Assembly (NCBI GenBank): GCA_032622095.1
Contig: CP136064.1
Location: forward strand, 137,659,954-137,723,953
From: Siphonodentalium dalli
Taxonomy: Eukaryota > Mollusca > Scaphopoda > Gadilida > Siphonodentaliidae
Length of the DNA: 64,000 bases
Direction of reading: 5' to 3'
Shown: positions 1-10,914 of the stretch, one piece after another
Layout: each line of letters begins with the position of its first letter
Numbering within the stretch: position 1 is the stretch's first letter
Notes under the pieces: model-generated
Told to the model about the DNA's origin: nothing
The model's input: only the letters and a program-made list of their open reading frames with translations
The model's database searches: none
Made by a program: the position numbers and the translations under genes

Positions 1-1295
1 TGGATGGTAAAAACTAAAGAGAGCAGACCTGCGAAAATATGAATGGAAATTTCGATAAAAATCTCCTGTGGAAAGGTTATACGCGAAGCAGTCATATTTA
101 ACTGACAACTGTACACATGCATATATACAAATTGAAAAATAGACCAACATTCTATTGTGGATCTTCAGCCAGATAAATACGTATTGTTTCCAATACTGCA
201 CTATTAATTCACACCCAACTATATTTGCAACTGTAACGTTTACCCTGCGATTTGCATTGGAAGACATGTCCATTCAAATTAATCCGACCACTTTTTCTGG
301 ACATGTTGTGTGAATTCAACTGCCAAAATTAATGTGACCTTCAATTAATAATTCCGTCAGAAACGGCGTGGGTAGAAATTGAGTACAAATCTCAGTATAA
401 TCAGGTCATACACTGACACACCTGGGTATCTTTGACAAGCCAATACAGATTATCCATGGTGTCAGTTGATGACCTATATTTAGATGGGGAATTCAGTGTT
501 AATTTGCAAAACAAGATTACTCAATATTTACAAACCGTAGAAAAATGCTTCATGTCTTGTTGGAATGTTTGAGCCTATATCTAGTGACATGCCAAGCAGA
601 TTTGTCATCATTTTATGTTTTGCTTTGTGACATTTGGTGGAAATATTATAAACAATGATAAACAATTGTGACCTACTTTTTAATACTATCCAATTATATC
701 CATCCTGTGATACAAGTTCCGCCTCGCGTTGTCACAATAGATAAGTCTTCAAAGTTTCCCAAAAAGGTATATGATCACCTGCGCTTTGTACGGTTCGATC
801 AATATGTTCTAAAAAATTTACTCTGAATTCCCCATTCAGATGTTTCCACTCCACCTCTCTCTTAGGCCTAAATCCCGTTCGCCACATTCGTGACTGCAGT
901 CGGTGGAAAGTGGCGATGGGTTCTTGTCAGATGGTAACCGTTTATTTGAAATTGCACATTTACATGGGATCGTTCCGTTTCCAAATTACGAATACACTAA
1001 TTTAGAGCTTCGAAGAGAGATCCATCATTGATTTCATACCTGTATATAACATGTATATGGGCGCCCAATACAAACTTAAACTATATGTGAATTCCTACAT
1101 TGATCATTGATTGTAGGCCTACCCGTTGATAACAAAAATCATTTGTCGACTTTGTATCCCTGAACCAATTTATGTGGTACATTCATGTAATGAGAAATAG
1201 TAATGCCCCATACATTATTTGGACACCCTTGGCACCCAAACAGGTGTCCCGAAAAGAATCCTGGATATGCCAGAACAAGCCCCTATCCATTTACA
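1..1295. other. No gene or repeat seen
   Basis: AT-rich sequence with frequent stops in all frames. I see no coding signal, RNA gene or clear repeat here. Distant TE remnants cannot be excluded without a repeat library. Confidence 0.5.
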
Positions 1296-1299
1296 GTTG

Positions 1300-1354
1300 T
1301 GACGTAATTATCACGGTCACGCCGTAACGTATGACGTAATTATCACGGTCACGC
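1300..1354. repeat. Two-copy 32-bp direct repeat with TGACGTAA
   Basis: A 23-bp block beginning TGACGTAATTATCACGG occurs at 1300 and again at 1332, identical in both. The core resembles a CRE/ATF site, but two copies in a repeat-rich region do not establish regulatory function. Confidence 0.7.
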
Positions 1355-1388
1355 ACGAGGTAATTTTTCATTTTTCGTCTGATTTTTT

Positions 1389-2215
1389 CACCCACTGACC
1401 GACGCGCGAAGCGCGTCCAGTGGGTGTACTATAATCGTAGGACTCATGCGTTTCTGCTGAATTGAACTAGTGCCTATGCGTTTCTGCTGAGCTGCACTGA
1501 CGTTTGATCGCAAAATAAAATTATAATCATTATAAAAGCACACCTTTGGATAACACCGCCATAAACAGTGACATATTATGATGTTGAGCTCGTATCATCA
1601 ATAAAATTAGAGTTATAACTTATAAAACTAAGAATTACTGCTAAAGTATTTCTACCAATTGAGTAACTAGATTCAGGTTGAACTGGAACTTGAGAACTTT
1701 TTAATTTCAACCAATTGAAATGTCGTTGAGAGTGGAAAGGGTTAAGGTTGGGAAGCAACGCAAATGACGTCACCGTAAGCAAGGCTCGTCAAAATCAAAT
1801 CGTACACATGTACATGTACGCTTCGTCTCGGAAGCTGATTTAAATTCATTCATTTGGACTGTTTCTGTGTCCTAAGATATTAAAAACTTGCGAGATATCT
1901 TTGAATGTGCTTAGGGAGGATTGTTATTATATCTAATTTATTGTATTTGTTCAATGTGTTGTCAATCTGATTCTGACAGTGACAGCGCTCGTCTGCAACT
2001 GGCTGAATTCGCATGTTTGAAGCAAACGTTTTCTCCACTAAAATTCTCTCAAAATGCACCATAATCTGTCAAATTCTCTCAATATTTCTATCTAAATACA
2101 TCTTAGCTTTTGTTAGGATCAGATCTCCCCGTCAAGAAAGCGATATTTTGACCAAAACGACACTTGGGAAAATGATTGTTAAATTTGTTTACGGCAAATT
2201 ACGCTGGTTTACGCT
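1389..2215. repeat. Family B dispersed repeat, copy 1, with terminal hairpin
   Basis: This stretch matches 62092-63200 in the same orientation, including the same hairpin at the left edge (CACCCACTG then GACGCGC, a GAA loop, then GCGCGTC and CAGTGGGTG, at 1389-1426). The first ~340 bp are closely similar. Further patches (1981-2150 versus 62968-63180) keep order but are more diverged. The structured GC-rich terminus suggests a mobile element that uses a terminal hairpin, but no transposase and no clean target duplication were seen. The superfamily is unknown. Confidence 0.75.
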
Positions 2216-2220
2216 GGATT

Positions 2221-2745
2221 TTTATCATCGAAAAAAATCAATTTCTTCCATCTAAAAGATAATTACGTGCTGAACCCTGCCGTTTTAAGAATATATAAGT
2301 ATTCCACGCAGAAACACCGACTCTCAGCTCAAAATTTTGTAAAATAACAGTTTTATCGACATAAATAGATTTGAATGGGACAATCCCATGTTAAAATTTA
2401 TCATTGAAAAAAATTCATTTCTTCCATCTAAAACATAATTACGTAATGGACCCTGGTATTTTAGGAATATATAAGTATTCCACGCAGATATACCAAGTCT
2501 CAGCTTAAAATTTTGAAAAATAAGAGTTTTATGGACATAAATCGTTTTGAATGGCAAATCCTATATTAAAATTTATCATTGAAAAAAAATTCTTTCTGCC
2601 ATCTAGAACATAATTATGTGCTGGAACCTGTCATTTTAGGAATATATAAGAATTTCACGCAGACACACCAAGTCTCAGCTTAAAATTTTGAAAAATAAGA
2701 ATTTTATGGACATAAATCGATTTGAATGGAAAATCATGTGTTAAA
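2221..2745. repeat. Tandem repeat, 3 copies of ~175 bp
   Basis: Three head-to-tail units start with TTTATCAT(C/T)GAAAAAA at 2221, 2398 and 2572. Each contains a TATAAGTATTCCACGCAG-like block and a TTATGGACATAAATCG-like block. Unit spacing is 177 and 174 bp. Short ORFs inside are not conserved between units, so coding is unlikely. Confidence 0.85.
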
Positions 2746-2827
2746 TAAATTTTAGGGCCCTGCGAATGTTTTCTGATGTGCTCCATATTGGACACCAGGG
2801 AACATATTTGACAATTTCTACCTGATA

Positions 2828-4140
2828 ATTGTGCGACAGTACAGTCGCATTACTGTTTACGTCAACATTGGTCACTAACACTCGACAAATTTATTTCGGT
2901 CTATTTATTTCGGTCTATCGTATCAACGGTGGACCCCTATCTTACTTACTTACTTCTTCTTCTCTACGCCCGTGTACGAGCAACCTCAATATGAGTATTA
3001 AAATAATCATCACCTTCCAATTTAGTGAGTTTATATACAGTTGTTGATCTAAAAATACTAATTGACATTTTGTTGCTGTGTATATGACTGGGAACTGTGT
3101 TGTAGTTTCATAGAATTCTTCTGCTCTTTCATAAGTAACAGCTTATTGTACCTCTCGATATGTAGCGCATAGCATAACCTGGAAGTATGGAACTGCAGCT
3201 GGGTGATGTCTTTGGAGTTATGAATATCTTCAGATAGATTGGACACATGTAGACTATGATCTAGTATGACATCCATTTTGGAGTCTTCAGACAAGTCGGT
3301 GCAGTTGACAGCAATCAATTCGTCCTCAATATGTGGTAAAGTTCGATTTCTGACTTCATTCAGGGCTGGACATCTTATCAGAAAGTGCTGTCTGTTTTCA
3401 TCTATCGTATTAACTGCATATCCAATTATCCACATGTAACCAACCCAACCTCTAATCCTGGTCCAATTTATTACTTTTTTCATTGGTATAGTCGAGTTAT
3501 GTACATATTTTTATCATGTGATCAATACTTATGTGTATGGTATTACGTGTACTATTCCGTATACGTATATCAATTGCTATTCCTCTCTATATAATTCTGG
3601 TGCCATCTATAGAGATAGAGTTAATTTCAGACCCCATCCCTTAAATTTTATACAATTGTCGCTACAGTACAGTCGCGATGCATTACATGGCAACATTGAT
3701 CGCTATAGCTCTACTAATTTATGTCAGTTCATTGTATGAACTCCTTTTACTCCATATAACCAACCCAACATCTAATCCCAGCCCAAATTATTATTTTTCT
3801 TTTCATCGGTATAGTTGTGTTAGATACATATTTTATAATTTGATTCTAATTTGCATTGTACCACTATAGAAGTCGATAAATAACTATTCTGGCACTATAT
3901 AGAGATAACTACTAGTAAGTTTCTGACACCCCCTCTATTTTATAGCCTTGTCGCAACAATAGAGTTGAGATGCATAATATATCAACATTGGTCATTATCG
4001 CTCTTCAAATCTATATCGGTATCAACTCATATTTTCCCGTATCGCCCACCCCATCCCAAGTTTTTCATTTGTATTATAGACTTGTTACATATACATTTTA
4101 TCATTTGATACTGATTTGTATTCTGTATTTCTCTTCTGTT
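2828..4140. repeat. Diverged tandem repeat of ~300-bp units, interrupted by a LINE tail
   Basis: Marker blocks recur in order: a CAGTACAGTCGC/CAACATTGGTC block near 2836, 3666 and 3958, and an AACCAACCCA..CTAATCC block near 3436 and 3758, with a weaker version near 4040. Spacing between uninterrupted units is about 294 bp. The first unit is split by the insertion at 2928-3400; removing it restores a unit of about 345 bp. Confidence 0.7.
2928..3400 (-). mobile_element. LINE 3'-end insertion with target-site duplication
   Basis: On the minus strand the insertion encodes a typical non-LTR retrotransposon C-terminus, read from 3400 down to a stop at 3058, with HFLIRCPALNEVRN near its start. The upstream CxxC of the usual CCHC-like motif is missing, so the copy is strongly 5'-truncated. 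The 3' tail is a short GAAG/TAAG-rich repeat at 2943-2965. It is bounded by TCTATCGTATCAAC at 2914-2927 and TCTATCGTATTAAC at 3401-3414, a 14-bp target duplication with one mismatch. The C-terminus is recognised by family resemblance; the clade is not assigned. Confidence 0.8.
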
Positions 4141-4306
4141 CAACAATGCCAAAATCATAACGGTGCAATGCCTTGTAACTTTTGCTTCAACATGCCGAGT
4201 TCCGCTGCAGACGATACAAAATTGACAACATTTCGAAATGTAAACAGGCTTCAAACTCACCAATAAACAAAGGTCCCAAGTCAAGGTCCAAAATCCCCAA
4301 CACACT

Positions 4307-4482
4307 GATGTGAGGTATAATGATAACTCCATCTAAATAACCAATATAAGGATGTGAGGTTTAATGATAACCCCATCCACATAACCAATATAAGGATGTG
4401 AGGTTTAATGATAACCCCATCCGCATAACCAATATAAGGATGTGAGGTTAATTATAACTCCATCCACATAACTAATAAATAT
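4307..4482. repeat. Minisatellite, 4 copies of 44 bp
   Basis: GATGTGAGGT recurs at 4307, 4351, 4395 and 4439, exactly 44 bp apart. Each unit continues into a TGATAAC(T/C)CCATC block and an ATAACCAATATAAG block. Confidence 0.95.
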
Positions 4483-4835
4483 GTCTGAAAATTAAACAAG
4501 AAAATTAAATTCCATGATGGCGTCCAATATGGACTACCAGGTACCTAATTCTGCTCCAAAAACATGTATTTTGAATATATGGATGTTTATGGGGAGAAAC
4601 CGATTATTTCAATGCCATTTTAATTCACTTGGTGCCAAAACCCGACCTACATGTACGGGATCGCGTTTTGTGCGCGACTGTATCTTCAGCATATGTGCAT
4701 CTTTAATAAGCCAACAATTGGAATCCCAATAGAGAAGATTGGCATGGGTCCCTTGCGCATAGACATCATTGATGATCTCTATGGGAATCAATATTGACAT
4801 TTAATAGACAATTTCGATTAACAGCAATAACTTAA
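4483..4835. other. No feature seen
   Basis: Short ORFs of 60-72 aa exist on both strands but have no recognisable domain and poor coding character. I see no repeat. Confidence 0.4.
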
Positions 4836-5230
4836 GGAATCTCTAATTGCGCTTAAGCCCAATGAGAATGCAATAAGACATTCCTTATTACGCTTAACCG
4901 CAATTACTTCCCATTGCACTTAAAAAAAATTAATATCTCTCTCAATAGATCACCCTTCTCCAAATAGTAGAATAATCCTATATTTGTTCCACCCATTGTG
5001 CCATGGAGGTGGACTACACCACCTGAATTATAAGGAGTTTATGTACTATATATAATATATTATTCCTTAAGAGATTCATTATTGGGCTTTATCAGCGCAA
5101 TTTGAATATTCTTCATTGCGCTTAAGCGCAATTAAATATTCCCTTATTGCGCTTAAGCACAATAGAGATTCCCTTATTCCCTTATTGAGCTTATAAGCGC
5201 AATAAGGAATATCCCTCTTGCGCTTAATTA
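4836..5230. repeat. Degenerate array of palindromic GCGCTTAAGCGC motifs
   Basis: Variants of TTGCGCTTAAGCGCAAT recur many times at roughly 28-50 bp spacing, joined by AAGGAATATTC-like linkers. They form two clusters (4836-4930 and 5060-5230) around about 130 bp of unrelated sequence. Each motif is self-complementary, so single strands could form serial hairpins. The pattern is visible directly; the function is unknown. Confidence 0.75.
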
Positions 5231-5564
5231 AGAAAAAAAGTTATAATTGTATTGTAACTATTGGTTTGTCCTTTAATATTTCCATACATCATGCCCACAT
5301 ATATTATAAAAGAATAGTACTATTATTATTAATAGTGCTCGTAGTAGTTAATACCACCTTACCGTCAATATTCTAGCATGGTTAGTTTCAAAATCACAAC
5401 GTTAATTGTTATTACTATTTGTGTGTAGTGTATATGTACATCAGTCATCAATTGAGAAACTTAAGCACAGCCTGGTTGAATATCAACCATATATGGTGGG
5501 TTATTCTCACATTCAAGCTGTTGGTGTCATTCATGTTATTTTGCAATGCGAAGAGGTAGACCCC

Positions 5565-5636
5565 TCCCCCAATAGCTTATCAATACCACTCAGGACAGTG
5601 GGTGTTTTCCTTAGTTAATTGAATTTCTTGTTGCAA
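5565..5636. repeat. 72-bp block shared with 56968-57030 (inverted)
   Basis: ATCAATACCACTCAGGACAG and the following GTGTTTTCC..TTAATTGAATTTCTTGTT are nearly identical to the reverse complement of 56968-57026. The similarity ends at the 3' splice-site-like AG at 5636-5637, where the candidate exon begins. It may be a conserved fragment of an old mobile element. Confidence 0.7.
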
Positions 5637-5637
5637 G

Positions 5638-5835
5638 ACGAGAATGAACGCGCGTTTGAGGTACAGTACATTTTGCCGAAGAAGTGGGCTGGTGCCATCG
5701 AGTCGCTGAGCAGGTGGAAAGTGACGAATAATGATAAGGTGCTCCTCGGTGATGAGGTGGCTTTCAAGTATAAAAGTCAGAAGTGCAAGGATTTGGTGCT
5801 GCGGCTTCCGGTCACTGACGATATATTGATGTTGA
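5638..5835 (+). CDS. Candidate protein-coding exon, unknown gene
   Basis: A 198-bp stretch is clearly richer in G and C than its surroundings and has G/C-biased third positions. It reads through one frame as ENERAFEVQYILPKKWAG, then SLSRWKVTNNDKVLLGDEVA and KDLVLRLPV. It is preceded by a pyrimidine-rich tract ending TTGTTGCAAG (acceptor AG at 5636-5637) and followed by GTGAGT (donor at 5836-5841). Both boundaries are phase 1, so the exon is symmetric (66 codons). No start codon is needed if it is internal. I do not recognise the domain. It could be a host exon or an exon captured by a repeat, and no neighbouring exon was identified. Confidence 0.45.
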
Positions 5836-6685
5836 GTGAGTATTTTATATAATCATTGAAGTATTCAGGGTTCCAAACACCCAGTTATAACATATAATAG
5901 ATTCCGCTGTTATAACATATTATACATTCTGCTGTTATATAAATATAACAGCGGAAGTACATGTAGATCATGCCACGAAACTCTACTCTGTCTAATGCAC
6001 GTAGATATCATTTTTCCACCCGTACAACACCTGGGAACTTTTTGATGTGCTGTCCCGTTTTGACAGGGAATATTATAACATTGAACAAACAAGGCAGGGA
6101 ATATATTTCTTTGTTAATACTTGTTCCTCAACAATCTACTTCACATTATGGGGTGGTCCCAGCTTGATATCTCAGTTTTCATGTGACTTTTGTGAGCCGA
6201 TTTCGCAATAAACAGTGAATTAATTTACCTATAGGAGAAATTCCATAATTGGAAGAAACGCACCTCAAAATCGTTCACAAAGTCAGTTAAATCATGTAAT
6301 TTCGAGTTCATTATTAACTAACAGATGGTGGGTGGGTGGGTGTTTATACCTAAGGCGCGTGTGAATGATGACGTCATATATTTTTTTCTATATAATTCTA
6401 TACGATGGAAGAAAATTCAGGAGAGTGTATGCTTTTTTGAAGAATTAACACGTGACTTCCGCTCGTCACTGCGCAGAATCCAGCAGAAGCTACAGGGTGC
6501 TCAGATATAGAGGAGGAATACTCAGACAACAACAACTGATCAAATTAATTCCCAGGTTCTAGGTACTCAGTTCTTACAGTCTTTTCACCTGATAAAAATC
6601 ATTGAGATATTACAAGCATAATAAGTAAATAACTAATTATTCCCCGTCTGGCGACCGCCCTGCAATCCGGCTTACGGCAATTTAA
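5836..6685. other. Non-coding; small repeats and family A fragments
   Basis: A 25-bp unit around CTGTTATAACATATTATA repeats two to three times at 5886-5955 and ends in an inverted copy. Fragments at 6120-6170 and 6270-6315 resemble parts of family A (59.7-60.04 kb, and 51.1 kb inverted), in matching order. The 61-aa reading frame at 6325-6510 has no recognisable domain. Confidence 0.45.
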
Positions 6686-6689
6686 GTGG

Positions 6690-6800
6690 TCCAGAAATTA
6701 CTACCATATGACCCCCATGGTCGCCGGGCCAGTCAATACCTGGAGATCAGGTTGGGCGAAACTGTCTGTGGTCGAGAAATTTTCGACACAATCCCACAAT
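6690..6800 (+). repeat. ~75-bp repeat shared with 19131-19206 (inverted)
   Basis: GGTCGCCGGGCCAGTCAATA and the following CTGGAGATCAGGT..GAAACTGTCTGTGGTCGA also occur, reverse-complemented, at 19131-19206, where the copy directly abuts the truncated 5' end of the minus-strand LINE. Both read the peptide RRASQYLEIR in one frame, but over too short a span to support coding. Confidence 0.75.
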
Positions 6801-6999
6801 GCAACTCCGCTTTCATCCGCCATTTTAATCATCGGATGATCGACCTATTGTCGTTTGTTCTAAATTGAAGAGGGGTCAGGTGATGATTGTGAGTGATTAT
6901 ATCTTCATATTTGTCTTATTTTCATCGGTGTAATTACGCTATCGGGAGCTTTGGAATAAATATCATTGAACAATGACAATTTGACATTGAATTTGAATG

Positions 7000-7570
7000 A
7001 TTGATTGACTGAGTCATTCAACTTCAAGTCAATATCACTGTTCTGTGTCTCGACTCTAGTTGTTACGTCCTATTGCCCAATGCTGGCTGGTACAGGACGT
7101 GTTTGTGTTCGACTTCAGTATTCAGACTTGTTCAGGTGTTGTCAATCGCAATGTCACATTGATATTGTCAAGTCTGAACACACTTACAGTAAGTTACACA
7201 CTAACACTAACGGTAACACAAAACAATGAGTCTGAACAGTGAACTTTATCTTGAATTGAGTCTTGACTGAAGTTTGAAAATGAACTTGCTGCATGGTCTG
7301 AGAGACTACAGGTTCAAACTTAACAAAGTCAAAAATGGTGACTCAGTGAGTCCGTGACAGTGGCATAGACTGATGCAGTCATACTATTAAATACTTATTA
7401 CTTAGTCAGAGTAAGTGATCTCAATCTCATGCCATGGATCATTGATGGACTCAACCAAGTCAACGTCTCAACTTAGACTCAACACACAAGTTACTTAGTT
7501 AAGTTAGTAATTTAAAGTAATCAGACTCTGTCTCGGCTCAAGAGTCAGTTAGCCTGAGTGCCAGTGAGTG
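7000..7570. repeat. GACTCA/TGAGTC-rich low-complexity region
   Basis: Short words such as GACTCA, TGAGTC, AACTTAGT and AAGTCA recur densely without a fixed period. Similar word content appears inside family A (49.5-50.3 kb and 61.2-61.7 kb), so this may be a decayed family A piece. A poly-C run (14 C) follows near 7634. Confidence 0.45.
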
Positions 7571-8340
7571 GTATCAAGTGATTGTATACATTTCTTATGC
7601 ATTAATCATTAACATATTAAAACATTCACATTGACCCCCCCCCCCCCATTATCATTGAAATATTACCTCGGATAAAAAGCCTAGGATCCAGATACATGTT
7701 GTTGCATGCTCTAGACAAACTTGTATATGGCAAACAAAAATAATACCGGTGTTGAGGATTACAACTTACATGGTCTAATTTCTCTAAAGGTCGGTAGGGA
7801 TTTTTTTTTCTAATTGTTTTATTCTGAATTCCATTGGGTTATTGAAAATTAAATCTAGAAAGCTTCACAATTCAGATTCATTCAAAGGTTCAACACTAGA
7901 TATTGTTATCTTAGCCCAATAAAAAGTTTTGGGTAGGCAACTTTTTCTGGGGTAGGTTTGGAAAGCCTAAACATGCTTCTTTTTTTTTTGGCCTAATTTC
8001 AGTTTACAATTAGAACTTGGCCTATTATCATCCTTGGCAGACTTGGTTGGGTCTGGCTTTAATAAAATTGCTGATTGTCCTTGGCATTCAACAATGAATT
8101 TTTGCCATCTACAGACTTCCACAGTGCGACACTAAGAAAATGTCTGCAGTAAATTGTTTCAATTTTGCAAAAAATAAATAAAACTACGTGATTTGCCTCG
8201 GCCAAAATATAGCCGACTAAATTTCTTTTTACCTGGGAATTCGCCTCGGCTCAGCGGCCTCAGCCAATAGTTGACGCTAATAAACAGGGCTACACTCCAC
8301 AGGGACATATCCAGGCCGTTTTTCATACCGTTGACCGGTT
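7571..8340. other. No gene seen
   Basis: Non-coding, with homopolymer runs (poly-T near 7800 and 7980). It may be the left part of the degenerate family C copy that continues to about 10130, but I could not place a left terminus. Confidence 0.35.
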
Positions 8341-10130
8341 TGGACAATTTTCAATTTAGGCCCCAATGCATATCATAACAAGATGCAATATATTTATATA
8401 TATAGACATAAGACATTTAACTTTACAAAAAGATTTAAGTTTAATAGTTGGAATCATACTGTAAAAGTATTTTTGGCTTTATCTAACTTTTAGGGTTGGG
8501 CGGTATTGATGTTTTTAAAAACCGCGATTTTTCCAAAATAACACCGCGATATACGGTTTTATTGAATATTATTTTTACTGTTGAAAAATACCATGTAAAA
8601 TCAAATTTTAAACGAGAGATATAACATTCCGGGTTTTCGTTACAAGGGATGTAAAATTGTATACACTATCACCAGGCAGTAAATGATAAACTATTCTCGG
8701 AATGGCATGTGCCCATTCTATAAAGTTCCTGCATTCTGGAATACGCAACAACATTGAGTGAATAACAGGCTCAAGTTATCCTGATTACTCCATTGTTTAC
8801 ATATCAGCACGCGATGCACATTCCCGTTACGTCATAGATAAGCACGTGCTCATAGGTTGATAGAGGACCTAGTAGAATTGGGATAAGATGGTAGATTGTC
8901 TGCAGTTTATCATACACTATGAATTACGGAACATTTTTAATTAACTTTTGAACACGGGAAAGATAATCATAATTAATCATTGAACAATATTGCAGTTCGT
9001 GTGTTTATTTGTCAAAATTCTTGACAAGAAACACTAACGTGTCAACCCTAGAAGGATTGAGACATGTTCCTTTCCTGCGTCAAGTTATAAGATATAATAG
9101 AACGACAAATACCGCCGAGTCATGAGTCAGAAAGTTTAGACGAAGTATCGCTCGTGACTTTACACCGCTACCAGGTTGGATTTGGGAGAAGATACTCCAT
9201 CGCTCTACTATAGCCCAAAATACAACCGTTGCGTCATTGGTTACAATAAAAGACAATGGAGACTTAAATTGGGAGCGACCGATAAAGGCTGCTTTCAATC
9301 AGCGGTCCGCTAAAGTAATTAAGTCAGTTGGATTGTAATTTGAAACCATCTTTTGAGGTGATAAAATTGCGGTTGCGATATATTGAATTTTTATTTTACA
9401 CACGGTTTCAATACGGTTTTTCTTTTCCAAACCGACTATATATAGTCAATATAATGAAATATCGCCCAGCCCTACTAGCTTTCATCTGAGACTGTGAAAA
9501 TTTAGAAAAATTCAAATAGTTTGAGATCAGGGTTGTTATCATTCAGTATTTCAATCAAATAAAGTACAGCAACAGTGACAAATTTATCAAATGAACCTGG
9601 TTATCTGGTGGGATCTTATAACACCAAATGAAAAATGAACATGGATTGATAGAGATCAGTATTAATATTAATTACTAACTTAATAGTAATAGACATTTTT
9701 TCCTCTACTAGTATATTATGTATGTTTCTCTCACTTGAATTTTAGAAAATAGCCTATCTTATAAATTAGAGTGATAATGGTATTAGTCTCATTTCAAGCA
9801 GGATAAGCATAATCCATTGAACCAAAAGATATCTGACAATAACTTAGAAGCATTTCCAATCCATACATATATAAAACATTTCCAAACTTATGCTTGAGAA
9901 ACTTGATCTCAGTAAAATTCAAAATATTGACTCAAAGAGCCCTAGATTAGCTCTCAATGCAATGGATTTTCAAAAATTTCCAGGGGGAAAACGTACCCCT
10001 ACAATCAGCAGGGGGGTCACCCCCTCCCAAACCTTCCTCCGCTCAGGCCTTCAGGATATGCCTTCGGAATATCATTGCCCAAAATCAGGGGTCCCCAAAA
10101 AATCCCTGGATCTTTCAATGCTCCCCACCT
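8340..10130. repeat. Family C element, degenerate copy 1
   Basis: The sequences outside the nested hAT-like insertion (8340-8490 and 9475-9660) align in order with 11055-11350 inside the TIR element at 10915-11934. The right side near 9960-10130 has a CCAGGGGG..ACCCC-rich stretch like the one just inside the right end of that element. Its own termini are not resolved. Confidence 0.65.
8491..9474. mobile_element. hAT-like non-autonomous transposon with 8-bp TSD
   Basis: The ends are TAGGGTTGGGCGGTATT and its near complement AATATCGCCCAGCCCTA, a TIR style common in hAT elements. The flanks are CTAACTTT (8483-8490) and CTAGCTTT (9475-9482), a 7/8 match of the hAT-typical 8 bp. A paralogous uninterrupted site (CTATCTAGCTTTCATCTG) is present near 11157-11175 in family C copy 2. 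No transposase ORF is present in the ~984 bp, so it would need one in trans. Internal palindromic blocks (ACCGCGAT..ATACGGTTTT, repeated inverted near the right end) lengthen the TIRs. Confidence 0.85.
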
Positions 10131-10244
10131 TATTTTTTTTTACTATAACATTTTTGCCATAATTTAGGCCAGTTATTCTCATTTTATCATTCAATATGAC
10201 TATGTGACTCACGAAAACTATCCTATCATTGGTGACAAGGGAGC

Positions 10245-10500
10245 ATGTTTTTATGTTTACCCATACCATAGTATGGTAAACATAGTGTCGTTGTCTGGAT
10301 TGACCACTCGTCGTTAGTCCGTCCGCCCGTCTGTCTGTCTGTAGACACTTTACGCATGGTGCGATAACTCGAGCATTTTCTATCTGATCGGAACCAAATT
10401 TTGTATATGAATTTCTCAGCATAAAAGACAGATCGAGTTCGAATGTGGGATTGATCCGACAATATTTAACTGAGTTATGGCCCTTTTTCGAAAAAAATAA
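10245..10500. repeat. Dispersed-repeat-like sequence with GTCCGTCCG/GTCTGTCTG tract
   Basis: A TGTTTACC..TATGGTAAACA palindrome (10253-10281) is followed by a CCGTCCGCCCGTCTGTCTG tract, then a GGTGCGATAACTCGAG block and a GAGTTATGGCCCTTTTTCG block. This arrangement resembles repeats common in marine invertebrate genomes. The 152-aa minus-strand reading frame across it lacks coding character. Confidence 0.45.
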
Positions 10501-10599
10501 ATTATTTTTTAGATTGAATTCCTTGCTCAATTTAAAAAGGAAAAAAAATGAATATGAATAAATAAATGAAAAAAATATATAATAATTTTTTTTTTTTTT

Positions 10600-10860
10600 A
10601 ATATTACGGCCCTTACCACATGCTTTTAGAGTTATTCATCTTCATCCGTAATTTTGTTGAGACCGATGGTTTGATGACTATTCTGGGCCACAAATAATTG
10701 CACATCTCGAGAAATAACAAACTTCAAAAATCGATATCTGATCTGACTCTGAGCTTTGATGGGTGGGTAACCCGTGGGTTCCTCGACTTGAATCAAATAT
10801 GTTTGACCCCCGAAGCCAAAGAATTAGTAATTTGGGAGTGTTAATTTGGGTAATGCATCT
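10600..10860. mobile_element. Family D (TTAA-target) MITE, partial copy
   Basis: The right part (GAGTTATTCATCTTCATCCG, then CTCTGAGCTTTGATG, CCTCGACTTGAATCAAATAT) matches 51690-51883 and the reverse complement of 60483-60720. It ends at the sequence TTAA (10861-10864). The left terminus seen in the other copies is missing or diverged. Confidence 0.7.
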
Positions 10861-10914
10861 TTAAGCATAATGACCAAATGGTTGTACTATGGGAGCTGAA
10901 AATTGGTACACTGT

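Noticed and set aside
7058-7073. TAGTTGTTACGTCCTA as a SINE fragment
   Set aside because: This 16-mer also occurs at the SINE 3' end (near 19297-19312), but the flanks do not match, so it is too short to call.
10072-10530. 152-aa minus-strand reading frame
   Set aside because: It crosses a GTCTGTCTG tract and a palindrome typical of a non-coding dispersed repeat, with no domain text.
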